Assembly: GCA_012523465.1 (NCBI GenBank)
Contig: JAAYIK010000025.1
Coordinates: 62,001-126,000, forward strand
Direction of reading: 5' to 3'
Length of the DNA: 64,000 nucleotides
Source: Lysobacteraceae bacterium
GTDB taxonomy: Bacteria > Pseudomonadota > Gammaproteobacteria > Nitrococcales > AK92
Below are positions 9,054 through 17,573 of this stretch, one piece after another; the stretch's first letter is position 1; each line of letters starts with the position of its first letter. The position numbers and the translations under genes are program-made. Below the pieces are notes generated by a model. It did not search any database. It worked only from the letters and a program-made list of their open reading frames with translations, and was not told where the DNA came from.

Positions 9054-9578
9054 ATGGACGCCGTCTTCAGAGGTATCGCTGTGGTTGCCCTGACACTTGC
9101 CGCCACCTTTGCATTCGCCCAGTCCGGGGCGCCCAGCGATGCGGAAATTGCCGCCATCGTGGTCGCCGCCAATCAGGTCGACATCGATGCCGGCAAGCTG
9201 GCGCAGCAGCAGGCCTCCAGCCCGGAAGTCAAGGCGTTTGGCGAGCGCATGGTCGTTGATCATTCTGCGGTGAACGAGCAGGCCGTGACGCTGGTGAGAA
9301 AGCTCAACGTCGAGCCAAAGGAAAACGATCTCAGCAGGACGCTGCTGGCGGATGGCGCCAGGACCCTGGACCGGCTGCGGCAGCTGCAGGGCGAGGCGTT
9401 CGACAAAGCCTACATCGACAATGAGGTCGCATACCATCAGGCCGTGCTGGATGTCATCGACACGGTCCTGCTTCCGAACGCCCAAAACCCCGAGCTAAAA
9501 GAGCTGATCAGCGCAGTCCGGCCGGTGATCGCGGCCCATTTGGGCCATGCCGAGCAGCTGCAGACGCGCTTGCAGTAG
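9054..9578 (+). CDS. exported DUF4142 (ferritin-like) protein
   Basis: 174 residues, with a signal peptide (1-~23, ending FAFAQ) and a mostly helical body. EIAAIVVAANQVDIDAGKLA, then EVKAFGERMVVDHSAVNEQA, then the C-terminal helix with HLGHAEQLQ are typical of DUF4142, a ferritin-like periplasmic family of unknown function often found near stress genes. AAGGAGGAGG lies 9 bases upstream of the ATG, an unusually strong ribosome-binding site. A cupredoxin gene follows after 7 bases, so the two are surely co-expressed. Confidence 0.9.
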   Translation: MDAVFRGIAVVALTLAATFAFAQSGAPSDAEIAAIVVAANQVDIDAGKLAQQQASSPEVKAFGERMVVDHSAVNEQAVTLVRKLNVEPKENDLSRTLLADGARTLDRLRQLQGEAFDKAYIDNEVAYHQAVLDVIDTVLLPNAQNPELKELISAVRPVIAAHLGHAEQLQTRLQ

Positions 9579-9585
9579 GCACGCC

Positions 9586-9951
9586 ATGCGTGCGGCTCTG
9601 CGGATTTCCCTCTGCTTCCGTCGGCGCGGCTCGAGTACCGCGCCGACTTTGCTTCTTGCGCTGGCGGCCGGTTCGTGGCCAGGTTCCGGCCTGATCGCCT
9701 CGCAGGTCCACGCGGTCGTCATCGAGGGCATGGCATTCAACCCGGCAACGCTGACGGTGGAGCAGGGAGATACGGTCGTCTGGATCAACAGGGACCTGTT
9801 CGTCCACAACGCGACCGCCGAGGACGGCGCTTTCTGCTCCGGTGATCTCAAGCCTGGTCAATCCTGGAGCTACCGCGCCGATCGAAAGGGTGAGTTCGCC
9901 TACATTTGCACCCTCCATCCGACCATGCGGGCGACGCTCAGCGTGCGCTAG
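9586..9951 (+). CDS. periplasmic cupredoxin (plastocyanin-like copper protein)
   Basis: About 121 residues with an N-terminal export signal followed by a plastocyanin/amicyanin-like fold. Type-1 copper ligands are visible: His in LFVHNATA, then Cys-x-Leu-His-Pro-x-Met (CTLHPTM) near the C-terminus. It would carry single electrons in the periplasm, partner unknown. The open frame extends 13 codons further upstream into the DUF4142 gene, but the ATG at 9586 gives a proper Arg-rich signal start and 7-base spacing. The convergent sorbosone-dehydrogenase-like enzyme is a conceivable electron source, which is only inference. Confidence 0.88.
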   Translation: MRAALRISLCFRRRGSSTAPTLLLALAAGSWPGSGLIASQVHAVVIEGMAFNPATLTVEQGDTVVWINRDLFVHNATAEDGAFCSGDLKPGQSWSYRADRKGEFAYICTLHPTMRATLSVR

Positions 9952-9989
9952 CCGACAGCGAGGTGCGTGCCGTCCAACTGCATGCGAGA

Positions 9990-11291
9990 TCAGCGCTCCG
10001 CTGCGGGCGTGATCCGCCAGACGGTGTTGGAGAGGTCATCGGCGACGATCAGCGCGCCGCGCGGGTCCACCGTCACGCCCACCGGCCGGCCACGAGCCTT
10101 GCCGTCTTCGCCGAGAAAGCCGGTGACGAAATCCACCGGCGGTCCGGAAGGGCGCCCGTCGCTGAAAGGCACGAAAACGACCTTGTAGCCGACGGGCTGC
10201 TTGCGGTTCCAGCTGCCGTGCTCGCCTACGAAGGCGCCTTCGGCGAACTGCTCGCCCATGGCGGGCACGGAGAAAGCGAGGCCGAGGGCGGCCACGTGCG
10301 AGCCCAGCGCGTAGTCGGGCGTGATCGCAGCCGCGACTTTTTCCGGATCCTGTGGCCGCACCCGGTCGTCCACGTTCTGGCCCCAGTAGCTGTAGGGCCA
10401 GCCATAGAAGCCGCCTTCCTGGACCGCCGTGATGTAATCGGGCACCAGGTCGGGACCGATTTCGTTGCGCTCGTTCACCGCCACCCAGAGCTGCTCGGTG
10501 TCCGGGTGGAAGGCCAGCGCCGTCGGATTGCGCAGGCCGGTGGCGTAGGGTCTATGGGCGCCGGTCTCGGCGTCGATTTCCCAGATCATGGCGCGGCCGA
10601 CCTCCGCCGTCATGCCGCGCTCGGTGATGTTGCTGTTGGAACCGATGCCGACATACAGGAAGCGGCCGTCAGGGCTGGCGGCCAGCGCTTTGGTCCAGTG
10701 GTGATTGATCGCCGACGGCAGGTCGGCCACCTTGACCGGCGGGCCGCTGGCCTGGGTCTGCCCCTCGCGATAGTCGAAGCGCACCAGGGCGTCCTGATTG
10801 GCCACGTAAAGCTTGTCGTCGACCAGGGCCAGCCCGTAGGGCGCATTGAGGTTTTCGGCGAACACCGTCCGTAGCTCGTAGGTACCGTCGCCGTCGCCGT
10901 CCCGCAGCAGGGTCAGGCGGTTGCCGCTTTCGACCGAGGTCGTGCCTTTGGCCTTGATGAAGCCGGCGACCACGTCCTTGGGCTTGAGCGCCGGCGCATT
11001 GCCGCCCCTGCCTTCGGCGACCAGGATGTCGCCATTGGGGAGAACCAGCGTCTGGCGCGGGATCCGCAGATCGGTGGCGATGGCGGTGATGGTGTAGCCT
11101 TGCGGCACCACGGGCAGCTGCTCCCCCCATGGCGTCGGCCGGGGGACCGTCATGTCGGGCAGCAAGCCGCGCCGCGGCTCCGGCAGCTCCGGACTGGGGC
11201 CGTAAGGTTGAGCGGATTCCGCGCCTCCGTCGCCACAGCCTGCGAGCAAGGCGACGGCGAGGGCAGCCGTGAGCAGGCCCAGAGGCTTCAT
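9990..11291 (-). CDS. sorbosone-dehydrogenase-like PQQ sugar dehydrogenase, lipoprotein
   Basis: A 433-residue six-bladed beta-propeller of the soluble glucose/sorbosone dehydrogenase family. The start MKPLGLLTAALAVALLAGC is a lipoprotein signal (lipobox LLAGC), so the enzyme is anchored in the envelope. Characteristic propeller segments include NAPYGLAL, GRFLYVGIGSNSN, NPTALAFHP, GGFYGWPYSYWGQN and the late GEHGSWNRK. PQQ and calcium dependence is known for related enzymes and assumed here. It overlaps the upstream DUF2231 gene by 4 bases (ATGA), so both are translated together. The real substrate cannot be read from sequence. Confidence 0.88.
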   Translation of the reverse strand: MKPLGLLTAALAVALLAGCGDGGAESAQPYGPSPELPEPRRGLLPDMTVPRPTPWGEQLPVVPQGYTITAIATDLRIPRQTLVLPNGDILVAEGRGGNAPALKPKDVVAGFIKAKGTTSVESGNRLTLLRDGDGDGTYELRTVFAENLNAPYGLALVDDKLYVANQDALVRFDYREGQTQASGPPVKVADLPSAINHHWTKALAASPDGRFLYVGIGSNSNITERGMTAEVGRAMIWEIDAETGAHRPYATGLRNPTALAFHPDTEQLWVAVNERNEIGPDLVPDYITAVQEGGFYGWPYSYWGQNVDDRVRPQDPEKVAAAITPDYALGSHVAALGLAFSVPAMGEQFAEGAFVGEHGSWNRKQPVGYKVVFVPFSDGRPSGPPVDFVTGFLGEDGKARGRPVGVTVDPRGALIVADDLSNTVWRITPAAER

Positions 11292-11716
11292 CTGCCACCT
11301 CCTTGGCGAAAGCCGGCGAAGCCGGCCGCGGTCGCCACGCCGGCCAGCACGGCGACGATGGCGGAAACGATCGGCGCGGCGGGCATGATGGCCCAGGCGT
11401 CTCTAGCGTGGATGAGGATGTTGACGAACCCCAGGCACCAGGTCGCCAGCAGCAGGAGGGCGTAAGGCAGCGCGAGCCGACTCCGGCGCAGGGGGCGGAA
11501 CAGGTCGATGACGGCCCAGAGCAGCGCCAGGCCGCCGAAAACCAGGCCGCCGACGATCAGCCAGGAGGCGAAATTGCTCCATTGGATCTCGTAGCTGGCA
11601 GCATAGGCGAGATCACACAGCAAGGCGCCCAGAAACAACGGGATGGTTCCGGCAAGCAGCACCGCATGGAGGGGATGCAGCGCCCTTGGGTATGTGCGCT
11701 CGGCGGTGACGGCCAC
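11288..11716 (-). CDS. DUF2231 membrane protein
   Basis: 142 residues with four predicted membrane helices in the DUF2231 pattern: a HPLHAVLL start, then helices near residues 15-35, 45-65, 80-100 and 110-135. Function unknown; the family is often next to PQQ enzymes or cytochrome-type genes. The open frame runs further upstream without hydrophobic or family sequence. I place the start at GTG 11716 because AAGGAG sits 6 bases before it. Its stop overlaps the start of the dehydrogenase gene. Confidence 0.85.
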   Translation of the reverse strand: MAVTAERTYPRALHPLHAVLLAGTIPLFLGALLCDLAYAASYEIQWSNFASWLIVGGLVFGGLALLWAVIDLFRPLRRSRLALPYALLLLATWCLGFVNILIHARDAWAIMPAAPIVSAIVAVLAGVATAAGFAGFRQGGGR

Positions 11717-11882
11717 GGCAGCTCCTTCGGTTGCAACGGCTTCTTGCCCATCGGCGCCGGTCCGATCGTGACCGTGACGCGGCCAGACGCCGATCAGCCG
11801 GTGGTCATGCTCGCTGCAGTGGCGGATTGGGGCTTGCCGGCGCGACCTCAAGGGCGTGGCAAGCCATCGCCGCGGCGAGCGC

Positions 11883-12800
11883 CTAGGCGCGCGCCGTCTT
11901 CAGCTCTGCCGCAGGAGCGGGCAAGCGGCCCGGGATGGGTGTACCGCCATTGAGCTCCAGATAGCGGCGCAGGATGGCCTGCTCCAGCCGGCTCTTCTGC
12001 CGCGTACGGTAGGGGAAGCGCAGGATCAGGTGGATTTCTTCGTGACTGGCGAGATGGATGCTGACCCGCGGCTCGACGGACGGCACATCGATCCCCTGGC
12101 GCTTGCTCAAGTGCATGATGTGGCGGCGCGCAGAGTCCAGATACGGCGCGCAGACCTCTTCCGCAGCCTGCAGCAAGTTGCGCTCGGCGGTCTGCCAGTC
12201 GGCGTCGATGGGCAGCGGCACGGTCATGCTGTGTACGCCGTACATCCCGGTCAGGTTCTCATTGAACACCGTCTCGGTCAGGAAGACCGAGTTGGGAACC
12301 ACCAGCACCCGTCCGGTCAGCTGCTGGCTAGAGTCGTCGGGACCGATCTCCAGGATCTTGGTGGTCAGCACGGCCAGGTCGATCACTTCCCCGCGCAAGC
12401 CCTTGAGCGCAATGCGGTCGCCAATCCTGACGATGCCCGAGCTGGAGCGGATGAAGCCGCCCGTGGCGCACATGATCCACTCTTTGGTGACCAGCACGAT
12501 GGCCACCGCAAAACCGACCACCGACAACGCCAGGGTGCGCAGCTGCGCCGCCCAGACGACGATGGTACACAACAGGAACAGCAGCACGGTGACGTTGCGC
12601 ACCATGACCAGCCAGCGGCGCTGCGACTCGGGCGTGTCCCATTCGGTGCGGCGGATTGCGGCGGAGGCGACGGCGTAGATGGCGCCAAAAACGATGATCA
12701 GGCCGAGGCTGCTGAGTAACCGTCCCGACACGGGGTGGTGCAACAAGGGCAAGAAGGGTTCGAGCATGCTGTTCCCGGAGCTCAGGTCTGCTAGCGACAT
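11883..12800 (-). CDS. MscS-type mechanosensitive channel family protein
   Basis: About 305 residues: several membrane segments (residues ~22-45, ~62-85, ~92-110), then the MscS beta domain marked by GFIRSSSGIVRIGDRIALKGLRGEVIDLAVLTTKILEI and GRVLVVPNSVFL. The C-terminal alpha/beta part is short. Members are osmotic safety valves or regulated ion channels in the inner membrane. The open frame reaches into the methyltransferase gene, but the first plausible start is ATG 12800; ATG 12767, preceded by GGGA, is the other option. Confidence 0.87.
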   Translation of the reverse strand: MSLADLSSGNSMLEPFLPLLHHPVSGRLLSSLGLIIVFGAIYAVASAAIRRTEWDTPESQRRWLVMVRNVTVLLFLLCTIVVWAAQLRTLALSVVGFAVAIVLVTKEWIMCATGGFIRSSSGIVRIGDRIALKGLRGEVIDLAVLTTKILEIGPDDSSQQLTGRVLVVPNSVFLTETVFNENLTGMYGVHSMTVPLPIDADWQTAERNLLQAAEEVCAPYLDSARRHIMHLSKRQGIDVPSVEPRVSIHLASHEEIHLILRFPYRTRQKSRLEQAILRRYLELNGGTPIPGRLPAPAAELKTARA

Positions 12801-12915
12801 ACGTGGATAGTGTAAAGCCAGACGCGCGTTTTGACTTTGAACGAGCAAGGATTTCGCGCCTCCAACAGCGAGGGCGCCGGTGCCGGCCCGGCCAAGGAGC
12901 GAAGCGGGTGCAGCG

Positions 12916-13749
12916 TCAGGCCCTTTCCAGCACCGCTGCCACCACCGCGATGCGGCCTTCCTCCAGGTTGCGCAGCATATTCTCCAGAGCCGGTCGGAAG
13001 CGATCGCCCAAGAGCAGCTGCAGCCCGAGCGGCGGCAACGGATCGGGCAGGCTGGCAAGGCGGTTGCGAAACCAGCGCGCAGCGGCGGTGGAGGCGTCCA
13101 GCCAGGCCGCTTCAGTGAGACCCGCTGCCGCCAGCAAGGTTCTCATATCCTCTGCAGGCTGCAGAAAACTGCTGCCTGGCTCCGCGGCCCAGGGCAGCGG
13201 AAAATGCGGCGGTCGGTTGCTGTGGGCGACCACCTCGTGCAGCGCCAGCCGTCCGCCCGGCCGCAGCAGCAGGGCGATCTCGCCGAACAGCCGGGCCTTG
13301 TCGGCGATGTTCATGGAGCAATGCTGCAGCCAGACCAGGTCGAAGCTGGCGGCAGGGAATGGCGGCTGCAGAGCGTTGCCGGTCACGAAGCGTACCTTGT
13401 GCTCCAGGCCGCAGCGCCGGGTCAGCAGCGCCCCGGTCTGGGCATAGACGGGCGTGAGGTCCAGCACCGTGACTTCGCAGCCGAACTCCGCTGCCAGCGT
13501 GCGGGCCGAGCCGCCCAGTCCGCCGCCGAGATCGAGCACCTTCGAGCTGGCGTCGATGCCGGCCCGTTGTGCTAGCTCCAGGGTGGCGTGCCTGCCGCCG
13601 GTGTGGAACTGATCGACTGGCGCCAGGTCCTTGACGTCGAGCCGATTCGGATTCTTTCCCGACTCCTGCAACGCCTGCAGGATGGCCGTCGCCAGGTTCG
13701 GCATGTGGTAGTGCTGACTGATTCGGTCATTGAGCGCCTGCGGGCCCAT
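12916..13749 (-). CDS. SAM-dependent methyltransferase (class I)
   Basis: A 277-residue Rossmann-fold methyltransferase. Motif I is VLDLGGGLGGSARTLA near residue 75, the acidic loop follows in VTVLDLTP, and the post-I motif FDLVWLQHCSMN and LLRPGGRLALHEVV are present. The overall pattern resembles sarcosine/dimethylglycine and ubiquinone-type small-molecule methyltransferases; the substrate is not determinable. ATG 13749 has GAGGAG 6 bases upstream, so I prefer it to the longer frame. The 257 bases between it and gnnB contain nothing I recognise. Confidence 0.87.
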   Translation of the reverse strand: MGPQALNDRISQHYHMPNLATAILQALQESGKNPNRLDVKDLAPVDQFHTGGRHATLELAQRAGIDASSKVLDLGGGLGGSARTLAAEFGCEVTVLDLTPVYAQTGALLTRRCGLEHKVRFVTGNALQPPFPAASFDLVWLQHCSMNIADKARLFGEIALLLRPGGRLALHEVVAHSNRPPHFPLPWAAEPGSSFLQPAEDMRTLLAAAGLTEAAWLDASTAAARWFRNRLASLPDPLPPLGLQLLLGDRFRPALENMLRNLEEGRIAVVAAVLERA

Positions 13750-14006
13750 GGGTGCTCCTCGAATGGCGGTGTGGCGGCTGCGTGGGCTGCCCTGCCGGAC
13801 TAGCGCCAGATCCGCAGGCTGGCTGCGACCGGTGTGTCGCGCCCGCCCGTGCCGCCGAGAGAGAACAAGCATGCACGACCGCTGGGAGTCCGGGAAGGCC
13901 ATTGGGCGGCGCTGCCTGCCTGGAACATGCCGACGGGCGCTGCGCTACGGGGCAGGGAATGTCCCACGCTTGCGCCAGGCCAGGGCAGAGCGGACCTAAT
14001 GCCGCC

Positions 14007-15110
14007 TCAGGAGGCTTCGACCGCGGCCCGCAGCGCGGTGACTATCCTTTCGACCTGCCCGTCGGAGAGCTCCGGGTACATGGGCAGCGACAGGCAGCGC
14101 GCGGCGGTGGCCTCGGCCACCGGGAAGCGCTGCCCCTGGTAGGCCGCCGCCAGCGCCGGTTGTTGGTGCAGCGGGCAGGGGTAATACACGGCGGTGGCGA
14201 TGCCCTGCGCCTGCAGGGCATCTCGGACCGCGTCGCGGTTGGGCAGCAGCACGGTGTACTGATGGTAGACGTGGTAGCCGCCGGGAGTCTCTGCCGGCAC
14301 CACCACTTCCGGCAGATCCGCCAGGGCTTCGCTGTAGAGCCGTGCTATCCGGCGCCGGGCGGCGTTGTAGTCGTCGATGCGCTTGAGCCGGGCGCGCAGG
14401 ACCACGGCCTGCATTTCATCGAGTCGGCTGTTGTAGCCGATGCGGTGGTGCACATAGCGCGCGGCGCTGCCGTGGTTGCGCAGCTCCAGCAAGGCGCTCG
14501 CCGCCTCGGCCGAGTTGGTGGTGATCATGCCGCCGTCGCCGTAGGCGCCGAGGTTCTTGCTGGGAAAGAAACTGAAGCAGCCGGCCGCACCCCAGGCGCC
14601 GGTGGCGCGGTCGCCGCGGCGGGCGCCGAAGGACTGGGCGCAGTCTTCCACGATCAGCAGGCCGTGGTGGTCGGCGAGCGCCTGCAAGGCCTCCATTTCG
14701 GCAGGCTGGCCGAACAGATGGACCGGCAGGATTGCGCGGGTGGCGGGCCCGATGGCCGCCTCGACCGCTACTGGGTCGATGTTGAAGCTGACCGGATCGA
14801 TGTCGGCGAAAACCGGCTTGGCGCCGACATAGAGTATGGCCTCGACGGTGGCGAAGAAGGTGAACGGGCTGGTGATGACCTCGTCGCCCGGACCGATGCC
14901 GAGCGCCCGCAGGCTGAGGTGGAGCGCATCGGTGCCGGAGGCGCAGCTGATGGCATGCGCGACCCCGAGGTAAGCGGCGGCTTCCTGCTCAAAGGCGGTG
15001 ACGTTGGGACCGAGCACGAACTGCCCGGAGTCCAGCACGGCGCGCAGGCCGGCTTCGATTTCCGCCCGCAGGGCAGGGTCTTGGTTCTGCAGATCGACCA
15101 TCGGGATCAT
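14007..15110 (-). CDS. gnnB: UDP-sugar aminotransferase, GnnB-like (DegT/DnrJ/EryC1/StrS family)
   Basis: A 367-residue PLP-dependent sugar aminotransferase. It opens with MIPMVDLQNQ, has the substrate/PLP region SGTDALHLSLRALGIGPGDEVI, and the catalytic lysine in FFPSKNLGAYGDGG near residue 186. The ATG overlaps the stop of the oxidoreductase gene by 4 bases, and that gene overlaps lpxA in the same way. In Acidithiobacillus this trio makes UDP-GlcNAc3N: GnnA oxidises C3 of UDP-GlcNAc and GnnB transaminates it, giving an amino group for an amide-linked acyl chain in lipid A. Family alone would also fit other amino-sugar pathways; the lpxA context makes the GnnB role the best reading. Confidence 0.85.
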   Translation of the reverse strand: MIPMVDLQNQDPALRAEIEAGLRAVLDSGQFVLGPNVTAFEQEAAAYLGVAHAISCASGTDALHLSLRALGIGPGDEVITSPFTFFATVEAILYVGAKPVFADIDPVSFNIDPVAVEAAIGPATRAILPVHLFGQPAEMEALQALADHHGLLIVEDCAQSFGARRGDRATGAWGAAGCFSFFPSKNLGAYGDGGMITTNSAEAASALLELRNHGSAARYVHHRIGYNSRLDEMQAVVLRARLKRIDDYNAARRRIARLYSEALADLPEVVVPAETPGGYHVYHQYTVLLPNRDAVRDALQAQGIATAVYYPCPLHQQPALAAAYQGQRFPVAEATAARCLSLPMYPELSDGQVERIVTALRAAVEAS

Positions 15111-16099
15111 GGCGGTACATTCCTTGGCGTCGTTTTTGTCTGGGCCGACATGCCGGGCAGGGGGCGGGCTTGCAGCTGGCGCACCACCTCCAGCGCCGTC
15201 TCCAGGGCGCGCAGGCCATCCTCGCCGCTGACCGGAGGCGGTGTGCCGCTGCGCACGCAATCGAGAAAGGCGCGTATTTCCTCCAGCAGCGGATCGCCGG
15301 CAGGGAAGTGCAGGCGTTCCCCGGCGATGCCCTCCAGGCCGTGGACCGCTTGACCGGGCGCTTTGCGGTACCAGTCAAGGGTATGGCCGCTCATGTCGGC
15401 AGCGAGATAGGCGTCGGCCTGGAACAGGCGCAAACGGCGTTCGCTCTTGAGGCTGACCCGGCTGGCGGTGAGGTTGGCCACGCAGCCGTTGCTGAATTGG
15501 ATGCGCGCGTTAGCGATGTCGATCTGATCCGACAGCACCGGCACCCCGCTGGCATTGATCTGCTCGATGGGGGCATTGACCAGCGTCAGGGCCAGATCGA
15601 TGTCGTGGATCATCAGGTCCAGCACCACGTTGACGTCGGTGCCGCGATGCTTGAAGGGCGCTAGCCGGTGCGCCTCGATGAACATGGGCGTGCGGGCATG
15701 CTTCATGAGGTCGCGCACGACGGGGCGAAAACGCTCCAGATGCCCCACCTGTAGCACGCAGCCATGGGCATGGCTCAATTCGATCAATGCCCTGGCCTGA
15801 GCCACGTCCTCGGTGATGGGTTTTTCCATCAGCACGTGCACGCCGGCCTCGAGCAGTATCCGGCCGACGGCGTAATGCAGCGAGGACGGCACCACCACGC
15901 TGGCGACATCGACTTGGCCGAGGATGTCGCGCACGTCGGTGCAGGGGCGGGCGCCAGTCTCTCGAGCGACCTCTGCAGCGCGCGCAGGATTGATGTCCAC
16001 CACAGCGGTCAGCACCACGCCTGGCAGCGCAGCATATTTTTGGGCGTGGAAGCGTCCTAGGTAGCCGACACCGACGACGGCAGCGCGCAAGGGTTTCAT
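15107..16099 (-). CDS. gnnA: UDP-GlcNAc 3-dehydrogenase, GnnA-like (Gfo/Idh/MocA family)
   Basis: A 330-residue NAD(P)-dependent oxidoreductase. The N-terminal Rossmann fold starts AAVVGVGYLGRFHAQKY, the family signature EKPITED lies near residue 93, and GHLERFRP follows. It probably oxidises the C3 hydroxyl of UDP-GlcNAc to a ketone for GnnB. It is locked by 4-base overlaps between lpxA upstream and the aminotransferase downstream, so the three proteins are made together. An alternative is a WlbA-like enzyme of O-antigen synthesis, but no O-antigen genes surround it. Confidence 0.85.
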   Translation of the reverse strand: MKPLRAAVVGVGYLGRFHAQKYAALPGVVLTAVVDINPARAAEVARETGARPCTDVRDILGQVDVASVVVPSSLHYAVGRILLEAGVHVLMEKPITEDVAQARALIELSHAHGCVLQVGHLERFRPVVRDLMKHARTPMFIEAHRLAPFKHRGTDVNVVLDLMIHDIDLALTLVNAPIEQINASGVPVLSDQIDIANARIQFSNGCVANLTASRVSLKSERRLRLFQADAYLAADMSGHTLDWYRKAPGQAVHGLEGIAGERLHFPAGDPLLEEIRAFLDCVRSGTPPPVSGEDGLRALETALEVVRQLQARPLPGMSAQTKTTPRNVPP

Positions 16100-16887
16100 C
16101 GGGTCAGCCCCCTCTGCGTCCGCTCGATGAAGTCGAGCAAGTGAGCCAGCTCCGGGGTCGGTGGCAGCTCATGGCGGATGCGCTCGCAGGCGGCCGCAAG
16201 GCCGAGGCCCGAGCGGTAGAGCAGCCGGTAGGCCTGCTTGAGCGCGGCGATGGACTCAGCGGAAATGCCGGCTCGGCGCAGGCCGCGGACATTGAGGCCG
16301 TACAGCCGGGCGTGGTTGCCGGCCGCCATCGTGAAGGGCGGGACGTCGAGCACCACGATGCTGCCGCCCCCCACCATGGCGTGCCGGCCGATGCGGATGA
16401 ATTGATGAATAGCTGCTAGGCCGGCGATGTTGGCGCCGTCTTCCACCACCACATGGCCGGCCAGGGTGGCGGCGTTGGCCATGATGACACGGTTGCCGAT
16501 CTGGCAGTCGTGGGCGACATGGCTATAGGCCATGAACAGGTTGTCGTTGCCGATGCGGGTCACGCCGCCGCCCTTCTCGGTTCCGCGGTGCATGGTGACG
16601 AATTCCCGGATGACGTTGCCGTCGCCGATCTCGAGCCGTGTGGGCTGGCCCCGGTAGCTGAGGTCCTGCGGTGCATCGCCCAGACAGGCATGGCTGTGAA
16701 TGGTGTTGCCGCGGCCGATGCGGGTCGGTCCGAAAATGGCGGTGTAAGGGCCGATGGCGGTCGCTTCGCCGATCTCGACATCGGGGCCGATGCAGGCAAA
16801 GGCGCCGATGCGCACGCCCGGAGCCAGCTTGGCCAGGGGGTCGACCACGGCGGTCGGATGGATGTCGCAGTCAGGGCGGGAACTCAT
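16096..16887 (-). CDS. lpxA: UDP-N-acetylglucosamine acyltransferase LpxA
   Basis: A 263-residue left-handed beta-helix acyltransferase, full length for LpxA, with hexapeptide repeats over residues ~10-185 and the helical C-terminal domain (LKQAYRLLYRSGLGLAAA). The catalytic histidine region HVAHDC and GNHARLYG are conserved. It performs the first step of lipid A synthesis in the cytoplasm. In the chain-length ruler segment MVGGGS the position of E. coli Gly173 is Gly, which suggests a C14 3-hydroxyacyl donor. It is not in the usual lpxD-fabZ-lpxA-lpxB cluster but leads an lpxA-gnnA-gnnB operon, so it likely acylates UDP-GlcNAc3N on nitrogen. Confidence 0.93.
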   Translation of the reverse strand: MSSRPDCDIHPTAVVDPLAKLAPGVRIGAFACIGPDVEIGEATAIGPYTAIFGPTRIGRGNTIHSHACLGDAPQDLSYRGQPTRLEIGDGNVIREFVTMHRGTEKGGGVTRIGNDNLFMAYSHVAHDCQIGNRVIMANAATLAGHVVVEDGANIAGLAAIHQFIRIGRHAMVGGGSIVVLDVPPFTMAAGNHARLYGLNVRGLRRAGISAESIAALKQAYRLLYRSGLGLAAACERIRHELPPTPELAHLLDFIERTQRGLTR

Positions 16888-17096
16888 CGCGAGGTGTCCG
16901 TTCCTCTTTTTCCAGGTTCTTGTTGTTGTCGTGGGCGATTGCGGCTGTGCCCGGCGGACGGGCCGACGCTCATCCCTGAGTGTAGATCATCATGTGACGA
17001 TGGCCTTCGTGGCGCAAGCCAAATCAGCCCGGCTTTGCTCGCCTTGCTGGATGACGTAAGCTCGGTGTCGCTACTGGACGCATGGGGGATGGAACG

Positions 17097-17570
17097 ATGC
17101 GCTTGCTGCTTGGAATGGCATTGCTGGGATTGCTGGCGACCGCGCAGGCGGAAATCTCGATCACCGACGCCTACGCGCGCGCGACGCCGCCGGGTGCGAC
17201 GGTGGGTGCGGTGTATTTCGAGCTGCACAACGCTGGCGCCGAGCCGGACCGCCTGCTGAGCGCGGATGCCTCAGCGGTAGCGGGGCGCACCGAGCTGCAC
17301 ACCCACACCGTCGAGAATGGAGTGGCGCGCATGCACGAGGTGCCGGCGGTGGATCTGCCGGCCGGCGAGACCGTGCTGTTTCGACCAGGGGGATTCCACA
17401 TCATGCTGATGGAGCTGAAGCGGCAGCTGACCGAAGGCGACAGCTTCCCGCTCATGCTGCGCTTCGAGCGGGCAGGCGAGATCGAGCTCACCGTCCCGGT
17501 GAAGAAGCTCACCCTCCTGCACCATCACGACCATCACCAGCATGGGCACGGCGGGCAGCCGCATCACTGA
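17097..17570 (+). CDS. PCu(A)C-type periplasmic copper chaperone
   Basis: 157 residues with a signal peptide (1-~19, ending AQA). The copper-binding set of the family is visible: His residues in ELHTHT, a Met in RMHEV and the late HIMLME. The last 20 residues are a His-rich tail that may bind extra metal. The family delivers Cu(I) to the CuA centre of cytochrome oxidase in the periplasm. ATG 17097 has a GGGATGGAACG leader; a start 15 bases earlier is less likely. It is divergent from lpxA, and the 209-base gap shows no recognisable site. Confidence 0.92.
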   Translation: MRLLLGMALLGLLATAQAEISITDAYARATPPGATVGAVYFELHNAGAEPDRLLSADASAVAGRTELHTHTVENGVARMHEVPAVDLPAGETVLFRPGGFHIMLMELKRQLTEGDSFPLMLRFERAGEIELTVPVKKLTLLHHHDHHQHGHGGQPHH

Positions 17571-17573
17571 CGG

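Noticed and set aside
14007-16099. O-antigen (WlbA/WlbC) interpretation of the oxidoreductase and aminotransferase
   Set aside because: No glycosyltransferase, acetyltransferase or flippase genes nearby; both are coupled by overlaps to lpxA, which favours the Gnn pathway.
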